Below are positions 21,433-37,021 of a stretch of DNA of 64,000 bases, one piece after another. A model generated the notes under the pieces. That model searched no databases and was not told where the DNA came from. It saw only the letters and a program-made list of their open reading frames with translations. The position numbers and the translations under genes are program-made. Source of the DNA: Eriocheir sinensis. Its lineage: Eukaryota > Arthropoda > Malacostraca > Decapoda > Varunidae. The stretch spans positions 20,760,811-20,824,810 of the forward strand of contig NC_066509.1 in the NCBI RefSeq assembly GCF_024679095.1. The letters are read 5' to 3'. Every line of letters starts with the position of its first letter. The first letter of the stretch is position 1.

Positions 21433-22910
21433 GTCACTCCATCAGGTCCATAAGCCTTCTGGGAGTTGAGGCCAGAGAGGGCATAGAAAACTTCATTAGG
21501 AAGAATCTTAATAATAGGCATAAAGAAGTCACAAGGGGGATGAGTAGGAGGAATATGCCCAGAATCGTCCAGGGTGGAGTTCTTACAGAAAGTTTGAGCG
21601 AAGAATTCAGCCTTAGAGACAGATGAGACGGTAGTGATGCCATCAGGGTTAAGAGGAGAGGAAAGAGGAAGAAGTGAAATTGGAGGAGATATTTTTGGCT
21701 AGATGCCAGAAGTCACGGGAAGAGTTAGAGAGAGGAAGGTTTTGGCATTTTCTCTTAATGAAGGAGTTTTGGGTAAGTCGGAGAATAGATTTGGCATGAT
21801 TCCGGGCAAAAATATTAAGATGATGGTTGGCAGGAGTGCGAAGGCTCTGATACCTTTTGTGAGCTGCCTCTCTATATTTAATAGCACGAGAACAAGCATG
21901 ATTTAACCAAGGCTTTTTAGCATGAGGAGGAGAGAAAGAACGTGGAATGTATGCCTCCATTCCAGAGACAATCACCTCTGTGATGCGCTGGCCACACACA
22001 GAGGGGTCTCTCTCCTGGAAGCAGTAATCATTCAATGGGAAATCGGAAAAGCACATCCTCAGGTCGTCCCACCGAGCTGAAGCAAAATGCCAGAAGCATC
22101 GCCTCCTCGGTGGGTCCAGAGGACAGGAGCAATAGGACAGGATACAGAAATAAGGTTGTGGTCGGAGAAGCCCAACGGAGAGAACAGTTTGGCAGAGTAA
22201 GCAGAAGGGTTAGAGGTAAGGAAGAAATCTAGTATGTTGGGCCTGCCTCCAAGACGGTCGGGAATACGTGTAGAGTGCTGAACCAACTGCTCTAGGTCAT
22301 TGAGGAGAGCAAAGTTGTAGGCTTGTTCACCAGGCTGGTCAGTGAAAGCTGGTGGTGAACATTGAAATCTCCCATGATGGAGATTTCAGCGAACGGAAAG
22401 TAGGTCAGGATGTGCTCCACTTTAGAGTTCAAGTAGTCAAAGAATTTTACATAGTTAGCAGAGTTAGGTGAGAGATAAACAGCACAGATGTATTTAGTAG
22501 TAAAATGACAATGAAGTCTTAGCTAGATGGTGGAAAATTCTGAGGAGTCGAGGTCGTGGGCACGAGAGCAAGTGATGTCATTGCGCACGTAGGCGCAACA
22601 TCCAGCTTTGGATTGAAATTCAGGATTGAGATAGTAGGAGGGAACAGAGTAGAGATTGCTGTCAGTAGCCTCAGAAACCTGTGTTCCGGTGAGGAAGAGA
22701 AGGTGAGGTTTAGAGGAGGAGAGATAATGTTCCACAGAATGAAAATTAGAACGAAGACCACGAATGTTGCAGAAATTGAGAAGAAAAAGGCTCAATGAGT
22801 CATCAAGACACCTCTCAGGTCGGCAGCCAGAAGGGGAGTCCTTCCTGGGGGAGTTTGTGGTCCCCCCCAGGTGGGGACTCCGAGGCATGGTTATTGAACG
22901 CCATTTTGAA
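21433..22910 (-). mobile_element. jockey-like element E4 (family J), 3'-truncated
   Basis: Minus-strand copy. The endonuclease begins near 22790 (LLNFCNIRGLRSNFHSVE), with FLTGTQVSE, CAYVRNDI and [13 protein letters not shown] stretches, then the linker (RNHAKSILRLTQNSFI near 21800). The copy ends at ~21433 within the KAYGPDGV-type segment just before the RT. Frames change several times (around 22520, 22300, 22060 and 21900), so nothing intact remains. Family identity comes from E5 and E6 at 60.3-64 kb. Confidence 0.8.
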
Positions 22911-23059
22911 TTTTGAATTTTGGGAAAAGGTGTGTGTGTTGTGTGAATGTAGTGTGGTGTGGATAGAAGAGGAACTGTCTTTAGTGAGCATGCTGAACTA
23001 CTCTCTGGTGTTGATGAGACAATAGGGAAACGGTTAGTGAGGTAATGGGAAGGGTCTTT

Positions 23060-23062
23060 GGA

Positions 23063-23096
<34 letters not shown>

Positions 23097-23162
23097 AAGA
23101 ACAAAAGAGCATGTTGAAATCTCCCTCTCGAGTTCTATGTGTACATGTTTTTTTATTTTTGT

Positions 23163-23213
<51 letters not shown>

Positions 23214-23234
23214 AGAGAGAGAGAGAGAGAGAGA
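23060..23234. repeat. (GT)n/(GA)n compound microsatellites
   Basis: GT then GA at ~23062-23100 and again at ~23160-23234. Confidence 0.85.
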
Positions 23235-23375
23235 TTTGAGTTAGCAGCTTCAGAAAGGAGGAGGAGGAGGAGAGGTGGGGTGGTGTCATCATGGAGGAGA
23301 GCATGTTTTGAAAGTACTGTATTGAAAGATTCTGCAGCCTCCCTCCTACCCACACACACGGACACACGTTACACA

Positions 23376-23455
23376 TAGCTGGACGTTATCGCGATAAGTT
23401 ATCGCGATACTTTATCTGATAATAAAATCAGGTTATCGGCCATCCGCTACTTATT

Positions 23456-23554
<99 letters not shown>

Positions 23555-24611
23555 GATAATCGTTACTTTTTTCCGCCTCTCAGAAAAAAAAACGTTGTTT
23601 CCTCCCTACTGCGCATGCGTGGCCCGGGCACCCTGTGTTGTATGAAAAAACTTCGGGGTATGAAATATCTTCGGTGAAGAGATTTCATACTTAGATCATC
23701 AATATTAAAACACTAGGTTATTTTTTTATGTTAGACTCAAAAATCGATATATCAAAGAGATAAATCATTTAACTTTGCCCCAAAAAAGATTATTCACTGC
23801 CTCAAATTTGATATTCCATATTCGTTTGTGACCATGCCATGGTATTGAAGGCACCCGGTGTTTGTTATTTGGTGTCCCATCGTCAAAAGCTGGCGCTTTT
23901 GTTTACAAACACTGGTCTCTAGTGATCTACGCATGTTCAGACCAGTAAGCGTAGCACTGTTCAGTCTCACAAAGCTTTTTAACACATTACGAGTTGCTAG
24001 AAGGCTGAATCAGACATACAGTACTACCATCCTCGTTGTTTCTAGAATGACTCTCTGTACATATAAATACAACTCGTACAGAGTGTCGTTCTAGAAACAG
24101 CGAGATAATGAAATATTACTATGTTAGATTCAGCCTTCCAGCAATTTTTAATTGTTAAAAGCTTTGTGAACTAAACTTGCTGGTCTGAATCTGATTCGAG
24201 AGACCAGTGTTGTAAACTCAACAAAAACGCCAGCTTTGACAAAAACTATATAGTCTCTTTGCTTTTGACAGTGGGGACCAAATAACACAACACCAATTCA
24301 AACGTTCTAAGTAATACCGTCTATATATACGTGTCAACGTGTGTTTTTCAGGTTTTGTAAGTTTTAAAAATACAGATAATGAAAATTTGAATTCATCTAT
24401 GTTTTTTTTCATTTGAAATATCAATATAGTATCGTTTTCGCCTATCGGACTTATCGCTAGCTAGTATCGGAATTGTGGATTTATATCGGCTATCGGTTAT
24501 CGCCTATATTTATGTCTCCAGTTAACGAATATCGGTTATCACGGATAGGGTTTTCCATTATCAGTTATCGGTTATCGGGAATAAGGTTTTCTGTTATCGT
24601 ACCCAGCTATG
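23376..24611. mobile_element. hAT-like non-autonomous element, copy 1
   Basis: Flanked by GTTACACA on both sides (23368-23375 and 24612-24619), an 8-bp target duplication as in hAT transposons. Ends are TAGCTGGACG and the complement of CATAGCTGGG; the CA at the left end may have been lost. Both ends are rich in TTATCG/CGATAA repeats. An internal palindrome of two ~210 bp arms is centred near 24067. An (AT)n expansion lies at 23459-23552. No transposase. Confidence 0.8.
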
Positions 24612-24652
24612 GTTACACATCTCTGCAATTTTTCTTTGTGGGTGTACGAGAG

Positions 24653-25560
24653 AACATAAGAACATAAGAACATAGGGAAACTGGAAGAGGCCGAGTGGCC
24701 TACACAGGGCAGCTCCAGAATTAGTCACGATGGGTGAGGTGTAGTTTCAGGGGTTACAGGTAGACTGGTAGAGACTTGATCATCGTTTACCTTCGGTAAC
24801 CCACACACCCACACCTTACTACCACCTGTCATCCTCGTCCATGTAGCTATCCAGTCTACTCTTAAAACAAGCTATCGTCCCTGTACTAACTATGTGATTG
24901 CTGAGTCTATTCCATTCCCCCACCACCCTATTACTAAATAAATGCTTGCCTATGTCTCTCCTAAATTTATACTTCTCTAATTTAAATCCATTACTGCGTG
25001 TTCTAACTCGCTGGCTAATTCTCAGTACTTTACTTACATTGCCTTTATTGTAACCCTTGACCCATTTGAATACTTCTATCAGATCTCCCTGCACACTTCG
25101 TCTTTCTAGCGAATGTAGGTTGAGATGGTTCATCCTATCTTGATACGGGAAGTTCCTCAGCCCCTGAATCATCTTGGTCATCCTCCTCTGAACTGATTTT
25201 AGCAAGTTGATGTCCATTCTGTTGTGTGGGCACCAAAACTGGACAGCATAATCTAAGTGTGGCATAACTAACGCTAAATAGAGTCTGAGGATGATCTCTG
25301 CACTCCTGTTGATTACCGTCCTGTTAATAAAGCCTAATACCCTGTTAGCCCTATTCCTCGCACTAATACATAGCTTCCTTAGTTTTAGGTCAGAGTTCAC
25401 TAACACTCCCACATCCCTTTCACACTCGCTGTGGAGTCTAAACTATACCCGTGTAAGGGGTTGCGTGTTCCTACACTAAGTACGCTACACTTGGCGATGT
25501 TAAAATTCATCTGCCATTTCTCTGATCAAGCTGACAGTTTGTTGAGATCCTCCTGCAGAG
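24653..25560 (-). mobile_element. CR1-like element E7, RT C-terminal part
   Basis: The 3' end has GAACATAAG repeats on the plus strand (TTATGTTC tail). The 197-residue minus-strand frame (25412-24819) gives the RT thumb: ALVMPHLDYAVQFW, RRMTKMIQGLRN and FSNRVVGEWNRLSNH. The palm is lost. Its 5' edge at ~25560 abuts the tail of E8. Confidence 0.8.
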
Positions 25561-25561
25561 A

Positions 25562-26343
25562 GATAATAATAATAATAATAATAAGTTTATTTCCACCAAG
25601 TGGTTATTCTTGTCAAATACATAAAAAGTACATAGGTTATTGCAATGAAATAATTAGTTATTCATCAGTTGTTTGAGTTTCGATTAAGTAAGAACTCTTT
25701 CAGAATATATGTGAATTTATGCAAGGTGTGGGCAGTGCTTATATGTGTTGGCAGGAGTTCAAAGTTTAGGCCCGTGTACAGAAAGTTGTCTGGCTCCTGT
25801 GTCTGTGTGTGTTCTTGGTACATACAGATTACCCTGCTGGCGTGTTGTGCTGCTGGTGATGCTGTTTACAGAGGGGAGAGGCATTAGATATTCAGGGTAT
25901 TGACCGTGTAGATGTTTATATATATTCACTGCTGTGTCAAAAGTTATTTGTTGTGAAACATTGAGCCAATTGAGTTCCTTAATTATCGGAGTTACATGAT
26001 CATATTTCTGGGCTTTCCCTTCTACGATTTTGGCAGCGAAGTTCTGTAGTTTCTGTACTTTAGTTAGCAGCGGATTGTTAGTTGTCTCCCATGCAGTATT
26101 ACAATAGTTTAGTATACTTAATACTAGTGACTCTACCATAAGCTGCCTTGTGGGTTTATCAAAACATTGTTTTATTCTATTTGCATACATAAGTGTTCCT
26201 AGGATTTTCTTACTGATTTCGGTTATATGGTGATCAAACACTAAATATTGGTCTATATACAATCCTAAATTCTTTACATTGTTTGAGGGTTCGATCTTAC
26301 TATCATGGAAGAGAATGGTTGTGTTATCAGGTATTCTTGAGAG
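25562..26343 (-). mobile_element. non-LTR element E8, different family, (TTA)n tail
   Basis: The 3' tail reads ATAATAATAATAAT on the plus strand. The minus-strand frame 26262-25759 has YIDQYLVFDHHITEISKK and ILNYCNTAWETTNN, the C-terminal region of a non-LTR RT unlike the CR1 copies nearby (L2/Daphne/Crack-like is possible). 5'-truncated at its junction with E9. Confidence 0.65.
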
Positions 26344-29040
26344 AGAGATTACATAGATAACCAGACCACACAGGCCCTAAGGCCCAAACTAGGTGGTCTG
26401 TCCTAAGCCTAAGTGACAGCTGTTATGCGGCCATAATAACGTTGAAACTAACCTAGTGAACATTGAGTTGGAGGAAATAGCGGTCAAGATTATTCTCAAA
26501 CGATGCAGTCGAGTTACACTGTACCACTGATGGTGGTAATCTGTTCCAATCTCTAACGACAGCATTAGTGAAGAAGAATTTTGTGCAATCTGAATGAACT
26601 TGTCTACATTTGAGTTTAGCGCCATTATTTTTTCGTTCGCGTCGAATCATCCATCACAAACAGCTAGGTCGGATCCACGTTGGTAAAACCGTTAAGTATT
26701 TTAAAGCACTCGATCAGTTCTTAGGCGGCGTTTTTCAAGAAAAAAACAGGTTTAGATGTGACAGCCTTTCCTCGTAGGGTTTGTTTCGTAATGAAGGAAT
26801 CATCTTGGTTGCTCTACGCTGAACACATTCTAATTTAGCAATGTCTGTCGCATGGTGGGGAGACCAAAACTGCACGGCATACTCCAAATGAGGTCTGACG
26901 AAACTATTATACAAAGGTAGTATAACATCTTTATTCTTGAATGAAAAATTTCTCTTAATCAAATCCATCATCCTGTTTGCTTTTTTAACGGACTCGTTAC
27001 ACTGCTGGGAAAACTTGAGGTTAGACGCGACTGTGACGCCAAGATCTTTGACCGAGTGAACGCTTTTAACTTTAACGCCGCACATTTCATAGTCCTTCAT
27101 TATATTTCTAGATCCAGCCTGCAGAATCTGGCACTTGTTTTTGTTAAAAGGCATTTCCCATTTTACTGACAATCTGATATTTTACGCAGATCTTCTTGTA
27201 GGCTCTGCTTGTCACATTCTGTAAGTACCGCATTGCTGATTTTCGTGTCGTCCGCAAATTCATTAATGAAATTATTGAGACCAAGGTCAATGTCGTTGAT
27301 GTAAATGACGAAGAGAACGGGTCCCAAGACAGAGCCTTGGGGGACACCACAAGTGACTGGCATCCACTCAGAGGTCACTCCATTTATTACAACTCTTTGC
27401 TTTCTATTGCTTAGCCAGTGCTTGATCATTCGTGAAGCTTATCCCCGATACCTATTTCCTTGATTTTATGAAGCAACTTGTAGTGTGGGACTTTATCAAA
27501 CGCCTTCTGGAAGTCCAAATAAATAATATCAAGTGATTTAGAAACATCATAGACTGCAAAAAGCTCGTTATAGAACGTTAATAGATTCGACACACAAGAT
27601 CTGTTATTACGGAAACCATGTTGCGAGTCCATGATTAGCGAATTACACTCTAGGTAGTTAACTACTTTATCTCGAATAATTGTCTCAAATAATTTACCAA
27701 TAATTCAAGTTAAGCTGATTGGCCTGTAATTATCCGGTAATTTTCGGTCGCCTTTTCTGAAAATGGGTGCTACGTTAGCCATTTTCCAATCACTAGGAAC
27801 GATACCATGGTGCAAAGACATATTAAACAGCACTGTTAAAGGTCTGGGTATCTCTCTTGATATTTCTTTAAGTAATTTTGGATATATTTTATCGGGTCCT
27901 GGACTTTTGTTAGTTTTAAGTGACTGCAGCGCTTTGAGAACCTCATCTGTACTGATTTCAAAGTCAGGGAGGGAATGACTGGGATTTTCAATTAGGAACA
28001 GCAGCAGTATAGGTAGAATTACTATTAAAAACCGAGGCGAAATAAGAATTTAACGTGTTCGCTGTGCGTTGGCTGTCTGTCACGATATTGCCCGAATTAT
28101 CAGTTAATGTGCCAATCCCACTTCGAATCTCTTTTTTGTTGTTTACATATCTAAAAAAAACTTTTAGGATCTGACTTGCAGTGTACCGCAATATTTACTT
28201 TGTTCCTCTGTTTCGCCTGTTTGATTAAACTTTTGACTTGTCGTCCTGCTTCGTAGTACCGTGTACTATTTTCGGTAGAGTTATCGGTTTTCTTTTACCT
28301 ATATAACAAGTTCCTCTTTTGGAGAGCAAGTTTGATTTCAATATTAAACCACGGAGGATTTTTAACTTTTCGGTGCTTTTCACAAGATTGCACGGATTTA
28401 TTTTGTTCAGCTAGTAATTGAACTTTAAAATCTTGCCAAGATTCTTCGACGTCGATGTTGGATACTAATTGAAAGTTCGTTAATGACTGTCTTATTTTTT
28501 TCAAAATCCGCTTTTTAAAATTGGGAACCAATATCTTATTCTCTGCAATCCTTGTTTGAGCTCTTAGGTCGAGACGCACCAGTCTATGATTACATGATCC
28601 GAGGTGTTCGCCAACGATAACATTGTCAAATAATTTCTCTTGGGTTACTAATACAAGATCAAGAATATTATTATCGCGCGTTGGTTCACTAACCTTTTGG
28701 CTAAGGCAGTTATTTTCAACGAAGTATAGCATCCTGTGCGATTCCCCCTCGGATCCCGTGAGCGTCTGCCAGTTTATATGCGGTAGATTAAAATCGCCCA
28801 AAATCAATGCATCACTGTTTCGTACTGTTCTTTGCAAAACGCGATACATTATTTCATCATCCTCGTGTGATTGGCCTGGAGGCCTATAAGTGACGGATTG
28901 TTGATTTTAAATTGATCGGTATTTGTACTCGCGCTCACGTGTTTTACATTACTGTCCTTTGGTGTTTTATCAACGGGCTGTAAGCTACTTTTGACGTAAA
29001 GAGCCACTCCTCCACAACTACGATTACGAGAGAGATCAGA
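26344..29040 (-). mobile_element. CR1-like element E9 (EN-RT), same family as E2
   Basis: The 3' tail is TATGTAATC next to a short CT run, like E2. Minus-strand pieces: EN (GGVALYVKSS near 29000; LGDFNLPHINWQ near 28790; SCNHRLVRLD near 28570), linker (28191-27988), RT (QHGFRNNRSCVSNL near 27610, IIYLDFQKAFDKVPH near 27510, [14 protein letters not shown] near 27330, FADDTK near 27260) and C-terminus (27172-26453). Frames break near 28300, 27430, 27165, 26735 and 26650. FADD is retained. Decayed but nearly complete for ORF2. Confidence 0.85.
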
Positions 29041-29163
29041 TTATGCCTGACTGCGGTGGCACCAGCGAGTTCTGCGAAGGCGGACTTGTCAACTCTGAAT
29101 TATCCACCAAACCTGTTTCTATCTATATTCCTTGACTTGCTAAACTACTGATGTGACAGACTT

Positions 29164-29263
29164 NNNNNNNNNNNNNNNNNNNNNNNNNNNNNNNNNNNNN
29201 NNNNNNNNNNNNNNNNNNNNNNNNNNNNNNNNNNNNNNNNNNNNNNNNNNNNNNNNNNNNNNN
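29164..29263. other. assembly gap (100 N)
   Basis: One hundred N characters, a conventional unknown-size gap, between E9 and E10. What joins them is unknown. Confidence 0.99.
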
Positions 29264-30538
<1,275 letters not shown>

Positions 30539-30566
30539 CTCTCTCTCTCTCACTCTCTCTCTCTCA
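30539..30566. repeat. (CT)n at the 3' edge of E11
   Basis: Fourteen CT-like units with one CA interruption, directly next to the end of element E11. Confidence 0.75.
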
Positions 30567-31903
30567 TAAACAAAAGGATACAAAGGGGCATAACTAGCTA
30601 AGGGAGCCCTCTTCCATAAGGGCACCTATTCCAAAGCTACCTCAGTAGTTTGTTCTTTTATATTAGTGTGAGAGTGGGCCCCCTATAAGTCCGTATTGTT
30701 CCTTGACACTGTCACTTAAGGGGGGCGTGCGCGACACCACAGATGGGCAGCTGTCTTGACGCGCTGTGTGCTCAAGCCTGAGAGGTCCACAGTGTTGCTG
30801 TGGCACAGGTGAAGGCCCGCTGACACCTCAGCGTACGGGTCCTCGGGACTTCGAGGAGAAGATCACCGGACGCTACCGCTCTCGTAGCTCGCACTGACCT
30901 CCTCCACGGGACTCCGAGGGCCGCGAGGTGTGGTGTGTGCTGCACCTGGGCCTTGTGCAGCACTGTGAGTGCGCCGACCCTCCTGCGGTGCTCCAGACTA
31001 TCCATCTGGTGGCAGGGAACGTCCTATCTCGGGTGGTGACGGTGGTGCTGGTGTTGTTGCTCTTGACATTGACGGTGTCCCCTTTGTCGTCCCTGATTCT
31101 GCTGCTGGTGCTGATGGTCACTGGCACCGTATATGAGGCGTTCGGCACGCCTCTGCACCCGGTCCAATAGGGGGAGGTGGCACTGGGCGCTACTCATCCA
31201 TGTGAGGGGGCTGTACTCCATGATGGGCCTCACCTAGGCCTTGTAAAGCCTGAGGAGTCCATCAGTGTTGAGAAGGTGGCGGACTCGACGCAGGAGTGTC
31301 ACTCTCAGGGACGCCTTGCACGCCGCGTTCTCGAGGTGGCGGTCAAAGCTGAGTTTGGAGTCGACCTCCACCCCCAGGATGTTGATGGAGTCCCTAATGG
31401 CCAGGGTGTCGTCTCCAAACCGCAGCTGCTGCCCCTCGATCGCTCTGGCGTCTTCAGCTGAGCGTGATATAATCATGGCCTGGGTCTCCTCGGCAGCAAA
31501 CGAAACTTGCTACCGTCTTCCCCAGGCCATGATATCCCCAAGTTGGCGGTTGGTGCTGTCAATGGCATTTTCGGCCTCCTCCCTGGAGTAGCTGCAGCTC
31601 AGGGTGCAGTCAACTGCGTAAGCTGAGGCTGCCGGGAGGCTCTGGAGGACGTCATTTAGAAGGATGTTCCATAGGATGGGGCCCCGGACCGACCCCTGTG
31701 GAACAGAGGCCTCCATCGGGTGCGTTGCAGACGTGCATCCCCCCACAACGACTTTCAGGCTGCGGCCTCGCAGGTAGCACGACAGCAGCCCCAACAGCTG
31801 TCCCGTAACCCCGAGCTGCTGAACTTTGGCAAGCAGGCCGCCATACCACACACAGTCGAAAGCCCCTGCGATGTCGAGGGCAACGACGAGCGAGGGCTGG
31901 CCT
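30567..31903 (-). mobile_element. non-LTR element E11 (family D), RT
   Basis: Minus-strand RT from ALDIAGAFDCVWYGG near 31880 through a VPQGSV(R/L)GP-type motif, then YAVD where YADD is expected (~31620), LGVEVDSKLSFDRHL (~31390) and MEYSPLTWMSS (~31215). Stops and frameshifts occur near 31510, 31234 and 31024, and the 3' part is out of frame. Catalytic Asp replaced by Val, so inactive. Both edges touch CT repeats. Confidence 0.8.
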
Positions 31904-33640
<1,737 letters not shown>

Positions 33641-34014
33641 TGTTATAGTAGGATATCAATGTATTATTATTATTTAATATCACCACGAATTAGGCATACA
33701 ATTGTCAATGGAAAAACCCACGACAGATAGATCACGCCACCTTATAGGAATGTCGTCCGTCAGTGTTTACCGTCTCAGTTTTGTATACTTCGCACTCCGA
33801 TGGTGCGTGGAGGTCACCTTGACATACGTGACCAATTGTAACAATTATTTTCCAACCTGTAACTCGCCACTCCTTCACGAGAGTCCGACTGACACAACGA
33901 CAGTCGCTCTCGCTCCGTCGCTTCTTGTACATAAAGGCTACGAATATAATTCGCCTTAAGGAAGCTGAAGTCTTAATCAACACCCTTTAAACGCCCCCCG
34001 ACAAGCCCGTTACA
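33641..34014 (+). repeat. 5' LTR
   Basis: TGTTATAGTAGG at the start and GACAAGCCCGTTACA at the end. Bases just after it (TTTGGTTGGCAGCGG) are the likely primer binding site; I cannot assign the tRNA. Confidence 0.9.
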
Positions 34015-35773
34015 TTTGGTTGGCAGCGGTCACTCCGCGCCTGTGCCTTCGCTACCTCGTTCTCCTCCAAGCCACGAGAACTCACCAACAAACTCCGGGG
34101 ACAGGCGTACAAGGGAAGAAGGAGTCAACGCACGTGCCGTCCGCGGCAACGCACCTGCCGTCCGCGGCAACGCACCAGCCGTCCGTGGCATCTCACAAGG
34201 CGCCAGCTACGTCCAACTCACAAGGCGCTAGCTACAAGTACCTCACAGGGCGCCGGCTACAAGCAACTCTACAGGCGTCCAGCCTACAAGCCTCGAGCAC
34301 ACCAGCTACAAGCAACTCTACAGGCGTCCAGCCTACAAGCCTCGAGCACACCAGCTACAAGCAACTCTACAGGCGTCCAGCCTACAAGCCTCGAGCACAC
34401 AAGCTACAAGCAACTCTACAGGCGTCCAGCCTACAAGCCTCGAGCACACCAGCTACAAGCAACTCTACAGGCGTCCAGCCTACAAGCCTCGAGCACACAA
34501 GCTACAAGCAACTCTACAGGCGTCAAGCCTACAAGCCTCGAGCACACCAGCTACAAGCAACTCTACAGGCGTCCAGCCTACAAGCCTCGAGCACACCAGC
34601 TTCAAGCAACTCTACAGGCGTCAAGCCTACAAGCCCCGAGCACACCCACAGGCCTACGCAGCCGAAAGCGAGGGCCACAATCTACAAACTGCTCCCCCGC
34701 TTCAAGCCAGCACTGCTACGAACCCTGCAAGCCACTCCACGATACGGCAGAAGTATTCACACCAGCAACGAGGAGGCACGCCCCGCTGACCTTGGGACAC
34801 CCCACATGCCCCTCGCTCCACAGCTGGCGGCAACACCGCCGCTGCCGGGAGCATCGGCCCAAACCTCTTCCGGCAAACAGTCAGGAAGGGTACCCGCGGG
34901 CATCTCCCGGTGACTGCAAGCTGTTCCCACTACCGTTTCTTGCAAGGCGTCTTCTCAAGAGGTTACACACCCAAGTCGTCTTATCTGCCACCGCCGCCCA
35001 GCTCTTACTATAACAAGGACGACGCGGCCATCATACGTCTGGCGGCAGTGTACCGGCTCCCACCGCGGCCGCTCAAATTGCTGGGTCAGCAGTTTTTCAA
35101 CCTCCATTGCGAGTCCTCCGTTGTCAGCCCATCCCTCACCTCTCACCGCCGCTGTGGCCGCGGCCGAGGTTCCCTGACGCGCCTACAACGACTGCACGTA
35201 CCCCAGGGCATCACAAGCCGTCGCCCTCTCCTCTACATCAGCTGATTAATCTTGGTATTTGTGGATATTCCCTTCTCCAAATATGCCGACTCGGATTATT
35301 TTCATTATTGTCCGTGCAGAGGCACGAATTTTTTATTTCTGTGTTCCTAACACTGTTAATCAGTCATAATTGTGAGAGTAACGTTCATTCGCATACGATA
35401 TTGATTATTTCTTATTGTTTGCTAGCGAGTATATTGAGTATAGTGTGAGTTCCCTGATCACATTTAATCTTCTTCAGTGTGCCCTGCCTCCGTTTTCTTT
35501 TCACCGCTCGAGAGAAAACGTGAGATTCAATGGTATACTCACTTAACATACCACTTTGTTTATATAGTTATTCTTTCAATATACCCACATCATTAGGGCA
35601 TTCCATTATAACCTAAACTTTTATTACGTCTAAACAGGCACCTTGCTAGCCATTCTTTCTTGCCTTTTTTAGGGTTTCAACGCAAACTATTCATTCATAC
35701 ACGTTCCGTTTATTGGTTCGTATTTACAGCTATCAACATATGCTCCTATTTTGTAAATGATTTACACCATAGT
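34015..35773 (+). other. LTR element leader with 49-bp tandem repeats
   Basis: Eight copies of a 49 bp unit (landmark CTCTACAGGCGTC, 34267 to ~34615) plus three copies of a ~20 bp unit near 34135-34190. Because 49 is not a multiple of three, the array reads through as one frame of 34020-34913 whose peptide repeats every 49 residues. I find no ATG start for it, so I treat it as leader rather than a gene. Confidence 0.75.
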
Positions 35774-36991
35774 ATGAACAAAGACACTCTCGCTAAACTC
35801 GGCGACACCTTTAAACAGTTGGCTCGTCCTTCAAGTGAGGAGGAATTGGAGAAAGATGCAAACACCGGTGATTTATATGTGGTGAATTTGCGATCGGGGG
35901 CTACGTACTCTTCCCTCCCAAGGGATAGCGCCCCTTCACCTTCGGGTTCGTCTGAATACTTAACCCCCACTCGGCCGATCACAATGCCTGTCGATCCACC
36001 TCCCCCCCATCCTCCCTGGGCACCACACCAAGGCCCCCCGCCCCCGATTCGGGTCATTCCAACTCATGCCAGTATTCGACAATTCTCGGGAGGCGAGACC
36101 GACTTTTCGGCGAGACAGTTTTTAGATTTGTGTGAATCTGCCATCGTAAATTCCTCCATTACGGAAGATCATGATAAAATCGCTTTCATTCGGTCAAGGT
36201 TACTTCCAGGCTCTCGGGCACTGAATTTGATGCAGTCCTCAGCGTTCGCTTCGGGGGACACTGGTGTAAACTATGAGGTTTTTAAAAGGAATTTCATAAA
36301 ATCTTCGGGGGCGGGAGTAAACCAAGCATCGTTAGACAGATGGCACACACGGTTGAGTCCCTCCAAAAAAATTCCTCAACAAAGCCGATTTGGGACGCCA
36401 TGATTGAGGCAAATCAGCTGGCGGTTGACTGTGTCAAGAGCCTAGAAGACGCGCTCTGGCTTCCAGGGGGCTGTATGCAAAAGCACCAGGTGAAGACAGC
36501 TTTCGAGTTGTTTTTTTACTTATTTCATATTTCAGAGAAGAACCGCCGTTCTGCCCTCCCATTGGCCTTTAAACCGAGCGGGAAGTTTGTTGACTTCGTC
36601 TCAGAGTTAGAAGTCAAGGCTCAGGAACACCTCACCATCAACCCTCGCAACGGCAGCAGCATTGCAAGCACAAAGTAAGGCATCTCTCACCTGTAGTTTT
36701 TGCAAACAATCAGGACATTCTGAATATTCTTGTTTCGCGAAACGTAGGGAATCAACACATTCAAGACGGGGCTCAGATAGGAGGTCAGGAGGTTACAGGG
36801 GCGGGCATCATTCATCACACAGGAACCCTAGGCCAAACCATCAGCGGAAGGCTGCCTTTTGCCATATCCACGGGAATTGTTTTCATGATTCAGACAGTAG
36901 TTCTGCAATACAAAAGGCCAAGGTGGAACAGAAGTACAAGTCCTCAGCGGACAGTAAACCACACTCCTCTTCTCTGAATAAAAAGACATGA
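35774..36991 (+). pseudogene. gag: gag-like region, frameshifted
   Basis: Starts with MNKDTLAKLGDTFKQL at 35774, has a Pro-rich segment (~36000) and a capsid-like helical region. The frame shifts near 36340-36400 and again near 36660. The last part carries a zinc knuckle of the form C-x2-C-x4-H-x4-C (36695-36740), marking nucleocapsid, followed by an Arg/Ser/His-rich tail to 36991. Capsid homology is inferred from position; the knuckle is seen directly. Confidence 0.75.
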
Positions 36992-37021
36992 CTTCGTGAC
37001 AGCCCCGAGGCGTACATCCAA

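Noticed and set aside
34255..34650. Possible CRISPR-like array
   Set aside because: Units are contiguous 49-bp tandem repeats without unique spacers, inside an LTR retrotransposon leader of a eukaryote-type sequence.
34020..34913. 297-residue frame in the LTR element leader as a gene
   Set aside because: No ATG; the peptide is a tandem repeat read successively in three frames.
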